Positions 42,422 to 51,110 of a stretch of 64,000 nt of DNA are shown piece by piece. A model generated the notes under the pieces. The model searched no databases. It saw nothing but the letters and a program-made list of their open reading frames with translations, and was not told the DNA's origin. The translations under genes were made by a program, and so were the position numbers. This DNA comes from UBA8516 sp964434855. Its GTDB lineage: Archaea; Thermoproteota; Nitrososphaeria; Nitrososphaerales; Nitrosopumilaceae. Where the stretch lies: positions 6,787-70,786 of the forward strand of contig CAYSWR010000002.1 in the NCBI GenBank assembly GCA_964434855.1, written 5' to 3'. Within the stretch, counting starts at the first letter, position 1, and each line of letters begins with the position of its first letter.

Positions 42422-44436
42422 ACTTCATCAGACATTTCGTATGATTTTAGACGGTCTTTTTTTCTTTTTAGCACGGCAAAAATTCCCAGTATTGCTGCTA
42501 TCCATAAAGAACTGAAAACAATGTTTGAGAAACTCACGTACATGTAAGGAGTTGCATCCAAAAGATGAAGTCTCAGATCCTCTGCTTGTTCATGCACGTC
42601 TATCATTCCTGTATGAAAAGAAGAGCTATCCTGCGGAACAGTTGAGATCTTTTCTACACTTGTTTTCATGGTATCAAGGTCTTTTTGAATTGCATTAAAA
42701 TCTGTTGTTTCTGTTGGAAATATCCAAACAGGGTTTCCTTCTTCAGGTAAGAGAGTTTCGATAGTTTGGAGATATACAATAATTGCTTGTGTATCTGTTG
42801 TTGTCTGAATTCTGTCTAAAAGACCTCGTGATTGATCCAGTGGATAAACATCATTTTGATATCCATAGTAAGCCATGAAGGCTCCAAATGAAATGAAGCC
42901 AATTATTCCCACCATTGCAAGTTTGTAGTATGCGTTTGCCATTTTCTCTGCCTTTGTTAGGTTGTGTAACGACTGCGATTTGTTCTTTTTAAATGTTGTA
43001 TGGGATACACTGAGATACGAGATATAAAAGAAGCCCAATGTCTGAAGTCCAATTAAAGGTGCAAATATAGGATTTCCTGAGAAAATTGCGATGAATATTG
43101 CTAATACACCATAAACTCCAAAAAAGATCTCAAGTAGTGTAGTTTTTGTGAATGGTAGATTGTATGCTTTATCTCTCCAATCATCTGTCTTGTTTACAAT
43201 TCCGTATTTAGGAGTTCGAAGAAATTCGTTTTTCTTTCCAAGAAGAGCGTCAAAGACAGCAACCGTATTGTTTACTGACATGCCAGCAGAATAGAATATC
43301 AAATAAAGATACGCCAATGTTTTTGATTTCCAGCTTTGCATCCACAAGTTCCGGATTATCATTATATATACAACGGGTCCTATTGCCAGGTACGCGACTA
43401 TTGTTAATAGCGGTAATATACTAACAACATACAGATTGAACTTTGCAGACAATAATATTGGGAGTATTAAGAATTGAATTAACATAAGTGGATGTACTAT
43501 GTGTCTTGTCAGTTGGACAAAAGCCTGAATCTTTGTGTCAAATGGAATTTTTTTAATTACTAAGTCTCCTAGTAATTTAATAGCACATTGTATCGACCCC
43601 TTTGCCCATCTAAATTGCTGCCTTTTTGCTGCGTTCATTTGTACAGGAAGCTCTGCGTCAACAACAATATCGGGCAAGAAAAGACATTTCCAACCTTTCA
43701 TCTGAGCTCTGTAGCTTAGATCTAGATCTTCAACAAGTGTTGCAGTGTGCCATCCACCTGCATCTTCTATGCATTCTTTTCTCCAAATACCTGCAGTTCC
43801 ATTAAAGCTCATGTAAAGGTGTGAATTGCTTTTCGCTTTTTGTTCAATAAGGAAATGAAAATCAAGACTGAGTGCTTGTGCTTGTGTCAGTGCAGAATAT
43901 TTTTCATTTACATGTCCCCATTTACATTGAATTAGTCCTATCTCAGGTTTTGAAAAATATGGGATTGCTTTTTCCAAAAACCAATGTGGTGGAATAAAAT
44001 CAGCATCAAATATGACCACAAAATTTCCTTTTACAAATTTCATCGCATTGCGAAGAGCTCCCGCTTTGTATCCTTTCCTATTTTCTCTTGTGATATGAGA
44101 TATATCGAATCCTTTCTTTTGATAATCGTTTACAAGATTTTCTAAAATGTCATATGTGTCATCATCTGAATCATCTAACACTTGTATACACATCTTTTCT
44201 TTTGGATAATTCATCGCACAAACTGCATTAACTAGTCTTGCGGCAACGTATTTTTCATTATATATTGGGAGTTGTATCGTAACAGTAGGAGTTCCAAGCA
44301 ATTCAGTCTTCTGATATTTTCTTCGCTGTCTTGAAAGTAATACAAGATAGTAAAAATTGAAAGTGTAAAGTGTAACAAGTATTGCTATTGTTATGAATAT
44401 ATTAAAGAGAAATTGCGTTAGGGTGTTTATTGCCAT
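42418..44436 (-). CDS. Processive family-2 membrane glycosyltransferase with C-terminal extracytoplasmic domain
   Basis: 672 residues. An N-terminal helix precedes the GT2 domain with DDSDD (88-92), DAD (144-146), VEDLD (235-239) and QQFRW (273-277), the D,D,D,QxxRW set of cellulose-synthase-like enzymes. Six or more membrane helices follow (about 295-520). Unusually, about 110 helical residues (540-635) lie between the last two helices, looking outward like a four-helix sensor domain. Probably makes or exports a cell-surface polysaccharide. Confidence 0.88.
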   Translation of the reverse strand: MAINTLTQFLFNIFITIAILVTLYTFNFYYLVLLSRQRRKYQKTELLGTPTVTIQLPIYNEKYVAARLVNAVCAMNYPKEKMCIQVLDDSDDDTYDILENLVNDYQKKGFDISHITRENRKGYKAGALRNAMKFVKGNFVVIFDADFIPPHWFLEKAIPYFSKPEIGLIQCKWGHVNEKYSALTQAQALSLDFHFLIEQKAKSNSHLYMSFNGTAGIWRKECIEDAGGWHTATLVEDLDLSYRAQMKGWKCLFLPDIVVDAELPVQMNAAKRQQFRWAKGSIQCAIKLLGDLVIKKIPFDTKIQAFVQLTRHIVHPLMLIQFLILPILLSAKFNLYVVSILPLLTIVAYLAIGPVVYIMIIRNLWMQSWKSKTLAYLYLIFYSAGMSVNNTVAVFDALLGKKNEFLRTPKYGIVNKTDDWRDKAYNLPFTKTTLLEIFFGVYGVLAIFIAIFSGNPIFAPLIGLQTLGFFYISYLSVSHTTFKKNKSQSLHNLTKAEKMANAYYKLAMVGIIGFISFGAFMAYYGYQNDVYPLDQSRGLLDRIQTTTDTQAIIVYLQTIETLLPEEGNPVWIFPTETTDFNAIQKDLDTMKTSVEKISTVPQDSSSFHTGMIDVHEQAEDLRLHLLDATPYMYVSFSNIVFSSLWIAAILGIFAVLKRKKDRLKSYEMSDEV

Positions 44437-44528
44437 ACCCTACAGTATAAGATTGAAAATATGTATTTATAGGTGTGTGAAACTCTGTGAGCGGTATTTT
44501 CGTATTTTACGTTTGTTTAAGAATCTTC

Positions 44529-44846
44529 TTAATAATCTGGACAGGTCTCTTCTCGTAATTTTTTGTACTTGGTTTCCATGGATTCTGCAAATTCAAGAAC
44601 TTTTTTAAGATCAAAATCTTTTTTTGGAAAGTACCACCGTATGGCTACTCTATGACCTATTCCATCCATGTCATATATCATGCCTTTCTCAGCTTCGACC
44701 TTATAGTTTTCGTCTAACGACTGCTCCTGAACAGTAAGACCGCGTTTTGTCTTATCTTCCATGATTATGTAGGCAGGACTGTCTCGTATGAAATAGAATA
44801 TGCCCTGTTTCAATAAAGGAAGTTCTTGAGTCAAGTTATTTTTCAA
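44529..44846 (-). CDS. Small protein downstream of rhodanese, unknown
   Basis: 105 residues: an N-terminal part LLKQGIFYFIRDSPAYIIME, a middle beta region ending GIGHRVAIRWYFPKKDFDL, and a helical tail. It starts 11 nt inside the rhodanese gene and must be co-transcribed. No catalytic motif seen; a sulfur-related partner role is only a positional inference. Confidence 0.65.
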   Translation of the reverse strand: MKNNLTQELPLLKQGIFYFIRDSPAYIIMEDKTKRGLTVQEQSLDENYKVEAEKGMIYDMDGIGHRVAIRWYFPKKDFDLKKVLEFAESMETKYKKLREETCPDY

Positions 44847-45681
44847 CCGGATTGCCGATCATGTTACCCCATTCTGTCCATGAACCATCATAGTTTCTGA
44901 CTTGTGGATAACCTAACAGATATTTTAGAACAAACCATGTGTGAGAGGATCTTTCACCAATTCTGCAGTAACATATGACATCTTTATCTGGAGTTACTTC
45001 TTTTGTTTCGTAAATCTGTTTTAATTCATTTAGAGATTTGAAAGTTCCATCTGCGTCATTTACTGCTGTAGCCCAAGGAATGTTTTTTGCATGTGGGATA
45101 TGCCCTCCTCTTTGTGCATGCTCCATTGGATATTCTGGAGGAGCTGTTATTTCTCCAGTATACTCTTTTACTGATCTTACATCCACTAAAACAGTATCTT
45201 GTTTATCAAGAGCTCTTTTGACGTCAAATAGATAGGCACGCAGTCCTTCATCAGGAGGTTGTGCAACATAGTTTGTTTTTGCAATTTTTGGTTCATCTTT
45301 AGTATACTGTTTTTTTTCCATTTCCCATTTTTTTCTTCCACCATTCATTATCTTTACATTTTTGTGTCCATAATATTTGAAAATCCAGAACACAAAAGCT
45401 GCAAACCAATTGTTAAAATCACCATATAAGATAACTTCATTTTCAGATAGAATGCCACATCTTGACATTAATTCTTCAAATTGTTTTTTGTTGACAATAT
45501 CACGAGTGATTGGATCATTTATGTCGCGCTTCCACCAAATTAAACTGGCTCCTAGAATGTGACCCTGTTTGTATGCATTCTCAGGATCATAATCAACTTC
45601 GACGATCTTTATTATATTGTTTGAGATGTTTTTTGAAACTGATTCGGTATCTGTTAAAACAGTAGGGTTTGCGTAACTCAT
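44836..45681 (-). CDS. Two-domain thiosulfate sulfurtransferase (rhodanese)
   Basis: 281 residues, two rhodanese domains. The N-terminal (inactive-type) domain contains VEVDYDPENAYKQGHILGA. The C-terminal domain contains TVLVDVRSVKEY and the active-site loop ICYCRIGERSSHTW, where the second Cys is the persulfide-forming residue, and ends at NYDGSWTEWGN. It transfers sulfane sulfur to cyanide or protein acceptors, and may feed tRNA thiolation or Fe-S assembly. Confidence 0.92.
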   Translation of the reverse strand: MSYANPTVLTDTESVSKNISNNIIKIVEVDYDPENAYKQGHILGASLIWWKRDINDPITRDIVNKKQFEELMSRCGILSENEVILYGDFNNWFAAFVFWIFKYYGHKNVKIMNGGRKKWEMEKKQYTKDEPKIAKTNYVAQPPDEGLRAYLFDVKRALDKQDTVLVDVRSVKEYTGEITAPPEYPMEHAQRGGHIPHAKNIPWATAVNDADGTFKSLNELKQIYETKEVTPDKDVICYCRIGERSSHTWFVLKYLLGYPQVRNYDGSWTEWGNMIGNPVEK

Positions 45682-45769
45682 GTTTCTCGAAATATTTACT
45701 ATAGATAGGGACTTATATCTTAATCTTCATGAGATGATTTTTAAGTGAAATTACAATACTACTTTTCGC

Positions 45770-46585
45770 TTGAATCTTAATAAAGTCGCAGTAGTGAGTA
45801 AGGTGGGTTCTAAAGAGTCAGAAGATGCGGCAAGGAAAGTAGTAAAAAAACTGCTTGCAAAAAAATCACAAGTTTTTACAATATCTCCCATAGAAGTAGA
45901 AGGTACAAAAAAAGTAGACACTTTAGAAGAATTAAAAACTGCAAATCTTGATCTAACTATAACTCTTGGAGGAGATGGTACAACACTTCGTGCATTCAGA
46001 TATTTGGAAAACGAAGTTCCGCTTTTAGCAATTAATGTAGGTGGAAATCGCGGTATTCTTTCAGAAATAACTTTGGACCAGATAGACACCTCCATAGGAC
46101 AGATAATTTCAGATAACATATTTCTTGATAAGAGGATAAGAGTAGTTGCTTCATGCAGGGGACAGGAATATCCTCCTGCATTAAATGAAATTTACATAAA
46201 CAGACAGAATCTAACAAAGACGTCTCTTTTTGAGATTAAGTTTCAAAATGATACAGTTACACAAAGAATGGATGGGGTCATAGTATCTACCCCAAGCGGT
46301 TCTACAGGTCATTCATATTCACTTGGAGGTCCAATCTTGCATGAAAGCCTTAATGTATTAATAATTACGCCAGTAGCACCTGTAAACAGATTACCATCAC
46401 TAGTTGTGCCAGATGAAAAAATAGAGATAGTCAATTCTCACGATTCTAATATAATTATGGATGCCCAGGTAGTAAAACCAGCAAGATATGATGACGTGAT
46501 TACAATAAGAAAGTACAAGAAACATGCAGTGTTTGTGAGACTAAAAAAGCGTGGATTAAGACAGATGAGCAAACTTGGTTTTTAA
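45770..46585 (+). CDS. nadK: NAD kinase
   Basis: 271 residues. LGGDGTTLRAF is the GGDGT diacylglycerol-kinase-like motif, preceded by helical N-terminal sequence; VSTPSGSTGHSYSLGGP is the conserved NE/D-adjacent second motif. It phosphorylates NAD to NADP. The TTG start lies about 28 nt after a TTTTTAAG element (leaderless). It overlaps nob1 by 11 nt, giving an operon. Confidence 0.92.
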   Translation: MNLNKVAVVSKVGSKESEDAARKVVKKLLAKKSQVFTISPIEVEGTKKVDTLEELKTANLDLTITLGGDGTTLRAFRYLENEVPLLAINVGGNRGILSEITLDQIDTSIGQIISDNIFLDKRIRVVASCRGQEYPPALNEIYINRQNLTKTSLFEIKFQNDTVTQRMDGVIVSTPSGSTGHSYSLGGPILHESLNVLIITPVAPVNRLPSLVVPDEKIEIVNSHDSNIIMDAQVVKPARYDDVITIRKYKKHAVFVRLKKRGLRQMSKLGF

Positions 46586-47054
46586 AATTTTAGATGCCAG
46601 TGCTTTTTATGCTGGAATTCCTTTTGCATCTTCAGAAAAAAGTTTCACAACACAGGATGTTTTTGATGAAATAAAGCATATCAAAAAAGATCACAAAGCA
46701 ATTGAAATGATTCTTGAGATAAAAAGACTTGAGATAATGACACCAGAGCCAGAATACATCAAAAAAGTTCTACTCAAGTCTAAAGATACCGGGGATTTTC
46801 AAAATCTTTCTACAGGAGATATTTCAGTTATTGCATTGTGTCTTCAACTTAAAGCAGAGCTGGTTACAGACGATTTTGCGGTATCAAATCTTGCCAAGCA
46901 GCTAAATCTTACTGTAGTTCCAGTTATGACAAATGGAATCACACGTATAGCAAATTGGATCTATTTTTGTTCTGGTTGCGAGAAGGCTTTTTCAAAGATA
47001 TCAAAATGTCCTCTTTGTGGAAATAAACTGAGTCGCAAGTTAAGCAAGGGGTAG
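46575..47054 (+). CDS. nob1: Nob1-type PIN endonuclease with zinc ribbon
   Basis: 159 residues. The PIN domain begins ILDASAFYAG (Asp7), with further acidic positions in LSTGDISVIAL and LVTDDFAVSNLA, and a C-terminal zinc ribbon (CSGC...CPLC). This is the archaeal Nob1 arrangement; it cuts the 3' end of pre-16S rRNA. The TTG start overlaps the end of nadK. It is convergent with the rhodanese fragment. Confidence 0.9.
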   Translation: MVFKILDASAFYAGIPFASSEKSFTTQDVFDEIKHIKKDHKAIEMILEIKRLEIMTPEPEYIKKVLLKSKDTGDFQNLSTGDISVIALCLQLKAELVTDDFAVSNLAKQLNLTVVPVMTNGITRIANWIYFCSGCEKAFSKISKCPLCGNKLSRKLSKG

Positions 47055-47306
47055 TCTTCTGCCAGTCCAGTCAGCAAGAGAGCCGTCATATAGTTTTACA
47101 TTCTCATAACCTGCAATTTTTAGCTGAGTAAATACATTAGCACCTCTATGGCCAAGAGTGCAATAGCAAATCAACTCTTTGTCTTTTGGGATTTGTTTTT
47201 CTTCAAAAAGTTTTATCAAATCTTCTTTGTCTTTAAACATAAATCCACTTTGTCCAACACCATCGGTAAAGGGAAGTAATGTAGCGTTTGGAATTCTTCT
47301 TGCCAT
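47040..47306 (-). CDS. N-terminally short rhodanese-domain protein
   Basis: 88 residues. It carries the active-site loop LICYCTLGHRGANVF and the C-terminal YDGSLADWTGR of a rhodanese domain, but begins at the RIPNATLLPF strand that normally follows the first DVR-containing strand. So about 30 residues of the usual domain are missing. It lies 3 nt after the XPF-like gene. It may be a fragment, or may work with another domain. Confidence 0.75.
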   Translation of the reverse strand: MARRIPNATLLPFTDGVGQSGFMFKDKEDLIKLFEEKQIPKDKELICYCTLGHRGANVFTQLKIAGYENVKLYDGSLADWTGRRLPLA

Positions 47307-47309
47307 GAA

Positions 47310-48002
47310 TTATGTGTCAATATCGTGCAGTGTTTTTTGATCTATTTTTTTCTTGAATTTACTTTCAGCATCAAGCATTTTTCTTATCTTAAGAGCACGT
47401 GATTCGCCCAAACCTTGTATTTTTGTAAGTTCTGTGTAAGATGCCTTTAGAGTGTTACTTGGAGAACCAAACTTTTCTAGCATACGTGTCGCTAATTTTT
47501 CTCCTACTCCAGGAAGACTACACAGAACAGATAGTTGTTGTTTTTGTATGTCATCTGATTTTTTTATTTTTTTCAAGAAAGGGCCTTTGTTAGTATTCTG
47601 TCTAGCACACATTGAGATCAATAATTTCGCAGAATGTGAAGCGCTGGGAGTAGGGATAATTGGAATTTTAAAGTCTAAAGCAACAGATGATAATGCACCA
47701 TAAAAAACAAGTGGGTTTTCTGTAATTTTATCAATGATGTCAACGTTGCCTTCCATCAAAATTGCTGGATGTTCAAAGTGTTCTTTGAGTCTACTACATT
47801 GATCAAAGAGTCTTCCATCAAAAACAGAAGAGATTAGATCTTGAATGCTTTTTCTTTCTACAACAGTTTCTGGTGCTACTATATAATCACCTATTGGAAG
47901 GTTGGTTAGTTCGATCTTTACTCCAACTGCTCGTAAAAGATCAGGGATCCCACTTTTTCTTTCTCTTTCATCAACTATCATACGTAGTTCTTCTAGTTTC
48001 AT
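47310..48002 (-). CDS. XPF/Mus81-family structure-specific nuclease (short archaeal form)
   Basis: 230 residues. The nuclease core shows DERER (11-15), GDY (38-40) and ERKSIQDL (49-56), the family G-D-x-n-E-R-K-x3-D motif. The last ~70 residues form a tandem HhH domain (SLPGVGEKLATRMLEKFG; IQGLGESRALKIRKML). There is no helicase domain, as in crenarchaeal XPF, so it probably works as a dimer with PCNA. It cuts 3'-flap and fork structures. Confidence 0.9.
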   Translation of the reverse strand: MKLEELRMIVDERERKSGIPDLLRAVGVKIELTNLPIGDYIVAPETVVERKSIQDLISSVFDGRLFDQCSRLKEHFEHPAILMEGNVDIIDKITENPLVFYGALSSVALDFKIPIIPTPSASHSAKLLISMCARQNTNKGPFLKKIKKSDDIQKQQLSVLCSLPGVGEKLATRMLEKFGSPSNTLKASYTELTKIQGLGESRALKIRKMLDAESKFKKKIDQKTLHDIDT

Positions 48003-48034
48003 ATAATGGAAAGATGTAAGAATTTGTTAATATT

Positions 48035-48427
48035 TTATTTGGGAGTGTCTATTTTTTGTGGTTGACCACCTGTTTGGCCCTGTAACATAGTCTTTATCTT
48101 GTCTTCAACTTCCTTTAGATTCTCTTTAATTCTTGTTTCTTGTTTTGACAATACAGTAACACGTGTGTTTGAGAGTTCTTTTTTTTCTTCAAGTTCAGTA
48201 ATCAGATTTTGTTTTGTTGATTTTATTAATAGAGGGCCAGCACTTTTGAATACTGCATCGCTATCTGTTGCTTTTTTTAGTACTTCCAGTGCTCTTTCTG
48301 TTTCTAGCTGTTCCATCTCAAGATGTTGTTTTTGACCCATAATTGATTGAAGGTTTTGTTGTAAATTTTGTAATCGTGCAACTTGCTCTTGTAACCAAGG
48401 AGGAAATTGTTGACCACCTGCAGACAT
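48035..48427 (-). CDS. pfdB: Prefoldin beta subunit
   Basis: 130 residues: two long coiled-coil helices (about 10-45 and 75-115) around a central beta hairpin including DAVFKSAGPLLIKSTKQNL. This is the prefoldin beta (class II) layout. It forms a hexamer with the alpha subunit and delivers unfolded protein to the thermosome. It is 23 nt downstream of pcc1 in the RNA-processing superoperon. Confidence 0.9.
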   Translation of the reverse strand: MSAGGQQFPPWLQEQVARLQNLQQNLQSIMGQKQHLEMEQLETERALEVLKKATDSDAVFKSAGPLLIKSTKQNLITELEEKKELSNTRVTVLSKQETRIKENLKEVEDKIKTMLQGQTGGQPQKIDTPK

Positions 48428-48450
48428 GGTAAATTCACAAGTTGCTTTGC

Positions 48451-48702
48451 TTATATTTTTACCGATTCAATAGAATCATTACTTGTTTGAATAAGACGCA
48501 ATGTAGAATTCAAATTTGCTCTCAGATGAGACAACTCTTGGGCATCAATCAAAATTGTAATTTTTTTATCAAGTAACATTTTGGTTTTTGTTGGGTTTTC
48601 AGAATAGAACTTTTCGTCAGTCTGAAGAGAATCAAATATTGATTTAGTTTTTTCGTCAGCGAAAATTTCTATTTTTGCGCTATATTTTGACGTCATATGC
48701 AA
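48451..48702 (-). CDS. pcc1: KEOPS complex subunit Pcc1
   Basis: 83 residues (or 81 from the ATG at 48696). Short alpha/beta protein with SKYSAKIEIFADEKTKSIFDSL and the C-terminal AQELSHLRANLNSTLRLIQ, typical for Pcc1, which dimerises and binds Kae1 in the KEOPS complex for t6A tRNA modification. It overlaps the end of rpl37ae by about 17-23 nt, a common archaeal pairing. Confidence 0.85.
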   Translation of the reverse strand: MHMTSKYSAKIEIFADEKTKSIFDSLQTDEKFYSENPTKTKMLLDKKITILIDAQELSHLRANLNSTLRLIQTSNDSIESVKI

Positions 48703-48895
48703 AACCAGCTACTTTGAAACCACATTTCTTACAAGCCCATATTCCTACGGCTTCTCTACCAAATTTACTAGAACCACATTCGCTACATTTTCTTTTTTTT
48801 TTGAGTAACCTATGAACTGCAGTGAATTTCTTGCGTGGCTTAAGACCATATTTTGCTCCGAGTCCCCTCAATGATGCGCTCTTGCCTTTTGCCAT
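48680..48895 (-). CDS. rpl37ae: 50S ribosomal protein L37Ae (eL43)
   Basis: 71 residues. A zinc ribbon of two C-x2-C pairs (CSECGSSKFGREAVGIWACKKC region: C37/C40 and C55/C58 approximately) and the N-terminal RGLGAKYGLKPRKKF block are diagnostic. It lies 1 nt after rrp42 and overlaps pcc1, in the archaeal exosome superoperon order. Confidence 0.95.
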   Translation of the reverse strand: MAKGKSASLRGLGAKYGLKPRKKFTAVHRLLKKKRKCSECGSSKFGREAVGIWACKKCGFKVAGFAYDVKI

Positions 48896-48896
48896 A

Positions 48897-49703
48897 TTAC
48901 ATCAGTTGCTCAAGTTGCTTCCTTATTTTTGTTCCCACTGAAGGTACGATTTCAGAACATTTGAGGAGTTGTTCAACGGTGAAGCCATCGCTGCCTCCTT
49001 TTTGTAAAGCGCATATGTTGCCATCAGAATTAGTAGTAATTGTTATTCTAGCATTCATACAGGCTTCCTCATCAGCTGTTGGATCAACTATTATGTGATC
49101 ACCTATTCGAGCCATTGTTACAGAAACTGGAGTTGTTTTTATTGGAGGTTTCGAAGTTACGCCTTCAACTAGTACTGGTGCATCAGCTTTGATTTCATAT
49201 TTTGGAACAGTACATGATAAAATTGCCGCAACAGCTGCATAAGAACATGCATCAAAAAGATTTCCGTCGGTATTTAACACACTACTATCAACAAATATTC
49301 CTATTACAGATTTGTCTTTTATTAAGACAAGTTGCTTTAGATCAAGCATCTCAGTTTCTCTGATACCCCTATCTACGACTCTAGCTAATTCAATAACTTC
49401 TTCCCCTGGTGGACCAGGTTCAGCTTTAGGATCTGCCAGAGGAAGTATTTCTGCAGTGCAAATCAAAATTCCTTTATCACCAAGATCTGGGAAAGGTTTG
49501 TCAGGTTGTATCTTAACTCCAGTGATTACCTCAGTATCGCCTAGTTTTACTCTTGCAGAACCATTTGCTTTTGGGATTACTCCAGTTTCAATTGAAAGTG
49601 GTCGTTGATCGTGTAATCCCCTTCCATCAATTCGTTTTCCCTGATTTAGGAGCTCAAGAATCTTTTCTCTTTTTAGTTGTTCTATGATTACAGAAGTTGT
49701 CAT
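48897..49703 (-). CDS. rrp42: Exosome complex subunit Rrp42
   Basis: 268 residues, RNase PH-like. N-terminal LLNQGKRIDGRGLHDQRPLSIE, GSARVKLGDTEVITGVK, and long central loops with PGPPGEEVIELARVVDRGIRE. Lacks the active-site Asp of Rrp41 and is the structural partner in the (Rrp41-Rrp42)3 ring. Located 2 nt downstream of rrp41. Confidence 0.94.
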   Translation of the reverse strand: MTTSVIIEQLKREKILELLNQGKRIDGRGLHDQRPLSIETGVIPKANGSARVKLGDTEVITGVKIQPDKPFPDLGDKGILICTAEILPLADPKAEPGPPGEEVIELARVVDRGIRETEMLDLKQLVLIKDKSVIGIFVDSSVLNTDGNLFDACSYAAVAAILSCTVPKYEIKADAPVLVEGVTSKPPIKTTPVSVTMARIGDHIIVDPTADEEACMNARITITTNSDGNICALQKGGSDGFTVEQLLKCSEIVPSVGTKIRKQLEQLM

Positions 49704-49705
49704 TG

Positions 49706-50434
49706 TTATGCCTCTCCGTTTTTGAAGTATTTTTCCATCAGAGCTTTTTTCTGGATTTCATAGACTTGCTTGCAACCACCTATTGCGGTTTCGATGCATT
49801 TTTTGTATTCATCAGGAGTCAAGATTCCATCAAGTTGCATAAGCGTGATTTTACCAAGATTTGGCATGTATGCTACTGGCATGTCTGCCTGTCCTTCTTT
49901 GTCTTCCTCATCATTTACATCAAGAACAATCTTGTCAGCTACCTTTCCTGCAGCACATGCAGATACTATATCTCGCATTGGTATTCCTGCATCTACTAGT
50001 GCAACGGACGCTGCATCCAGTGCAGCGCATCGAGAGCCACCATCAGCCTGTAGAACTTCGATAAATACATCTACTACTGTTCTTGGGAAATCTTTGAGTA
50101 TTACTGCTGGTTGTAGAGCCTCTTTGATGACTTTGGATATTTCAATTTCTCTTCTAGAAGGAGCAGGATTTTTTCTTTCTGTTACAGAAAATGGCGACAT
50201 GTGATATCTACATCGTAAAATGCCACTGTCTTGATCTGCCATGTGTTTTGGATGCACATCTCTTGGTCCAAAAACTCCTGCAAGAATTTTGTTTTTACCA
50301 AATTCTATGTATGCTGAGCCATCGGCATTTTTTAAAACTCCTACCTTTATGGAAACATTTCTTATTTGGTCTATCCTTCGACCATCACATCTAATTCCAT
50401 TTTCATTCATTAATTGTGTCATTATTTTCACCAA
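49706..50434 (-). CDS. rrp41: Exosome complex catalytic subunit Rrp41
   Basis: 242 residues. RNase PH motifs NENGIRCDGRRIDQIRN, AYIEFGKNKILAGVFGPRD, SRREIEISKVIKEAL and the catalytic-strand KIVLDVNDEED. It carries out phosphorolytic 3'-5' RNA degradation and tailing. The first ATG overlaps rrp4 by 32 nt; the internal ATGs at 50422 and 50410 are plausible alternatives. Confidence 0.94.
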   Translation of the reverse strand: MVKIMTQLMNENGIRCDGRRIDQIRNVSIKVGVLKNADGSAYIEFGKNKILAGVFGPRDVHPKHMADQDSGILRCRYHMSPFSVTERKNPAPSRREIEISKVIKEALQPAVILKDFPRTVVDVFIEVLQADGGSRCAALDAASVALVDAGIPMRDIVSACAAGKVADKIVLDVNDEEDKEGQADMPVAYMPNLGKITLMQLDGILTPDEYKKCIETAIGGCKQVYEIQKKALMEKYFKNGEA

Positions 50435-51110
50435 GTTCTACCCCAAGCATGGATTTTACTCTTTCAGTCAAGTTTGGCGTATGTGCTTGAGCATCAACCA
50501 TTTTCACTGCTTCTATGGCCTTTAATAATCCAACTGGATCCTCGCAAGAAACAACAATTAGGCCGTTTTGACCAATAGTAACAATGGCTTTTGTTGCCAT
50601 CTCAATTGTTTGAATCATAGAGCCACGCTTTCCAATAAGTCGTGGAATCTTGCTTGGAACAATTTTTATCAGTTCCCCCGATTCAATTTTTCCCAAATCT
50701 CTATCTTGTATAGTAAGAAGTGGATCTCTAGATCTATCAAAATTAGCAACTCTAGCAGCTACTAAATCACCTTTGTCCAGTCGTGCTTTTAATTCGTCTT
50801 TTGTTGGAGAATAATCTCTTCCAAATACATCCTGAGCTGGCAAGAATCCAATAAAACATGAATTTATGTCAAATTCCCAAGATAGTGAAGAATGTCCTAT
50901 CACTTTTCCTATGATCAAGTCATTAGTTTTTGGTATGTACATTCCAGAAAGCGGTATCACACGAACTGCGTTCTCATAAATTTCCGATATACCAATACTA
51001 GTAGAAATAATCCTATCGCCATCTTGATAGACGTTCTGTTCTAGTCTGTATGGACCAGTTATTATTACATCGCCAGGAATTACATATTTTCTTTTTACTA
51101 TTTCCATCAT
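50403..51110 (-). CDS. rrp4: Exosome cap subunit Rrp4
   Basis: 235 residues: N-terminal domain (KRKYVIPGDVIITGPYRLEQN), an S1 RNA-binding domain in the middle (KARLDKGDLVAARVANFD), and a C-terminal KH domain with IPRLIGKRGSMIQTIE. It caps the exosome ring and recruits RNA. It overlaps SBDS by 4 nt. Confidence 0.94.
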   Translation of the reverse strand: MMEIVKRKYVIPGDVIITGPYRLEQNVYQDGDRIISTSIGISEIYENAVRVIPLSGMYIPKTNDLIIGKVIGHSSLSWEFDINSCFIGFLPAQDVFGRDYSPTKDELKARLDKGDLVAARVANFDRSRDPLLTIQDRDLGKIESGELIKIVPSKIPRLIGKRGSMIQTIEMATKAIVTIGQNGLIVVSCEDPVGLLKAIEAVKMVDAQAHTPNLTERVKSMLGVELGENNDTINE

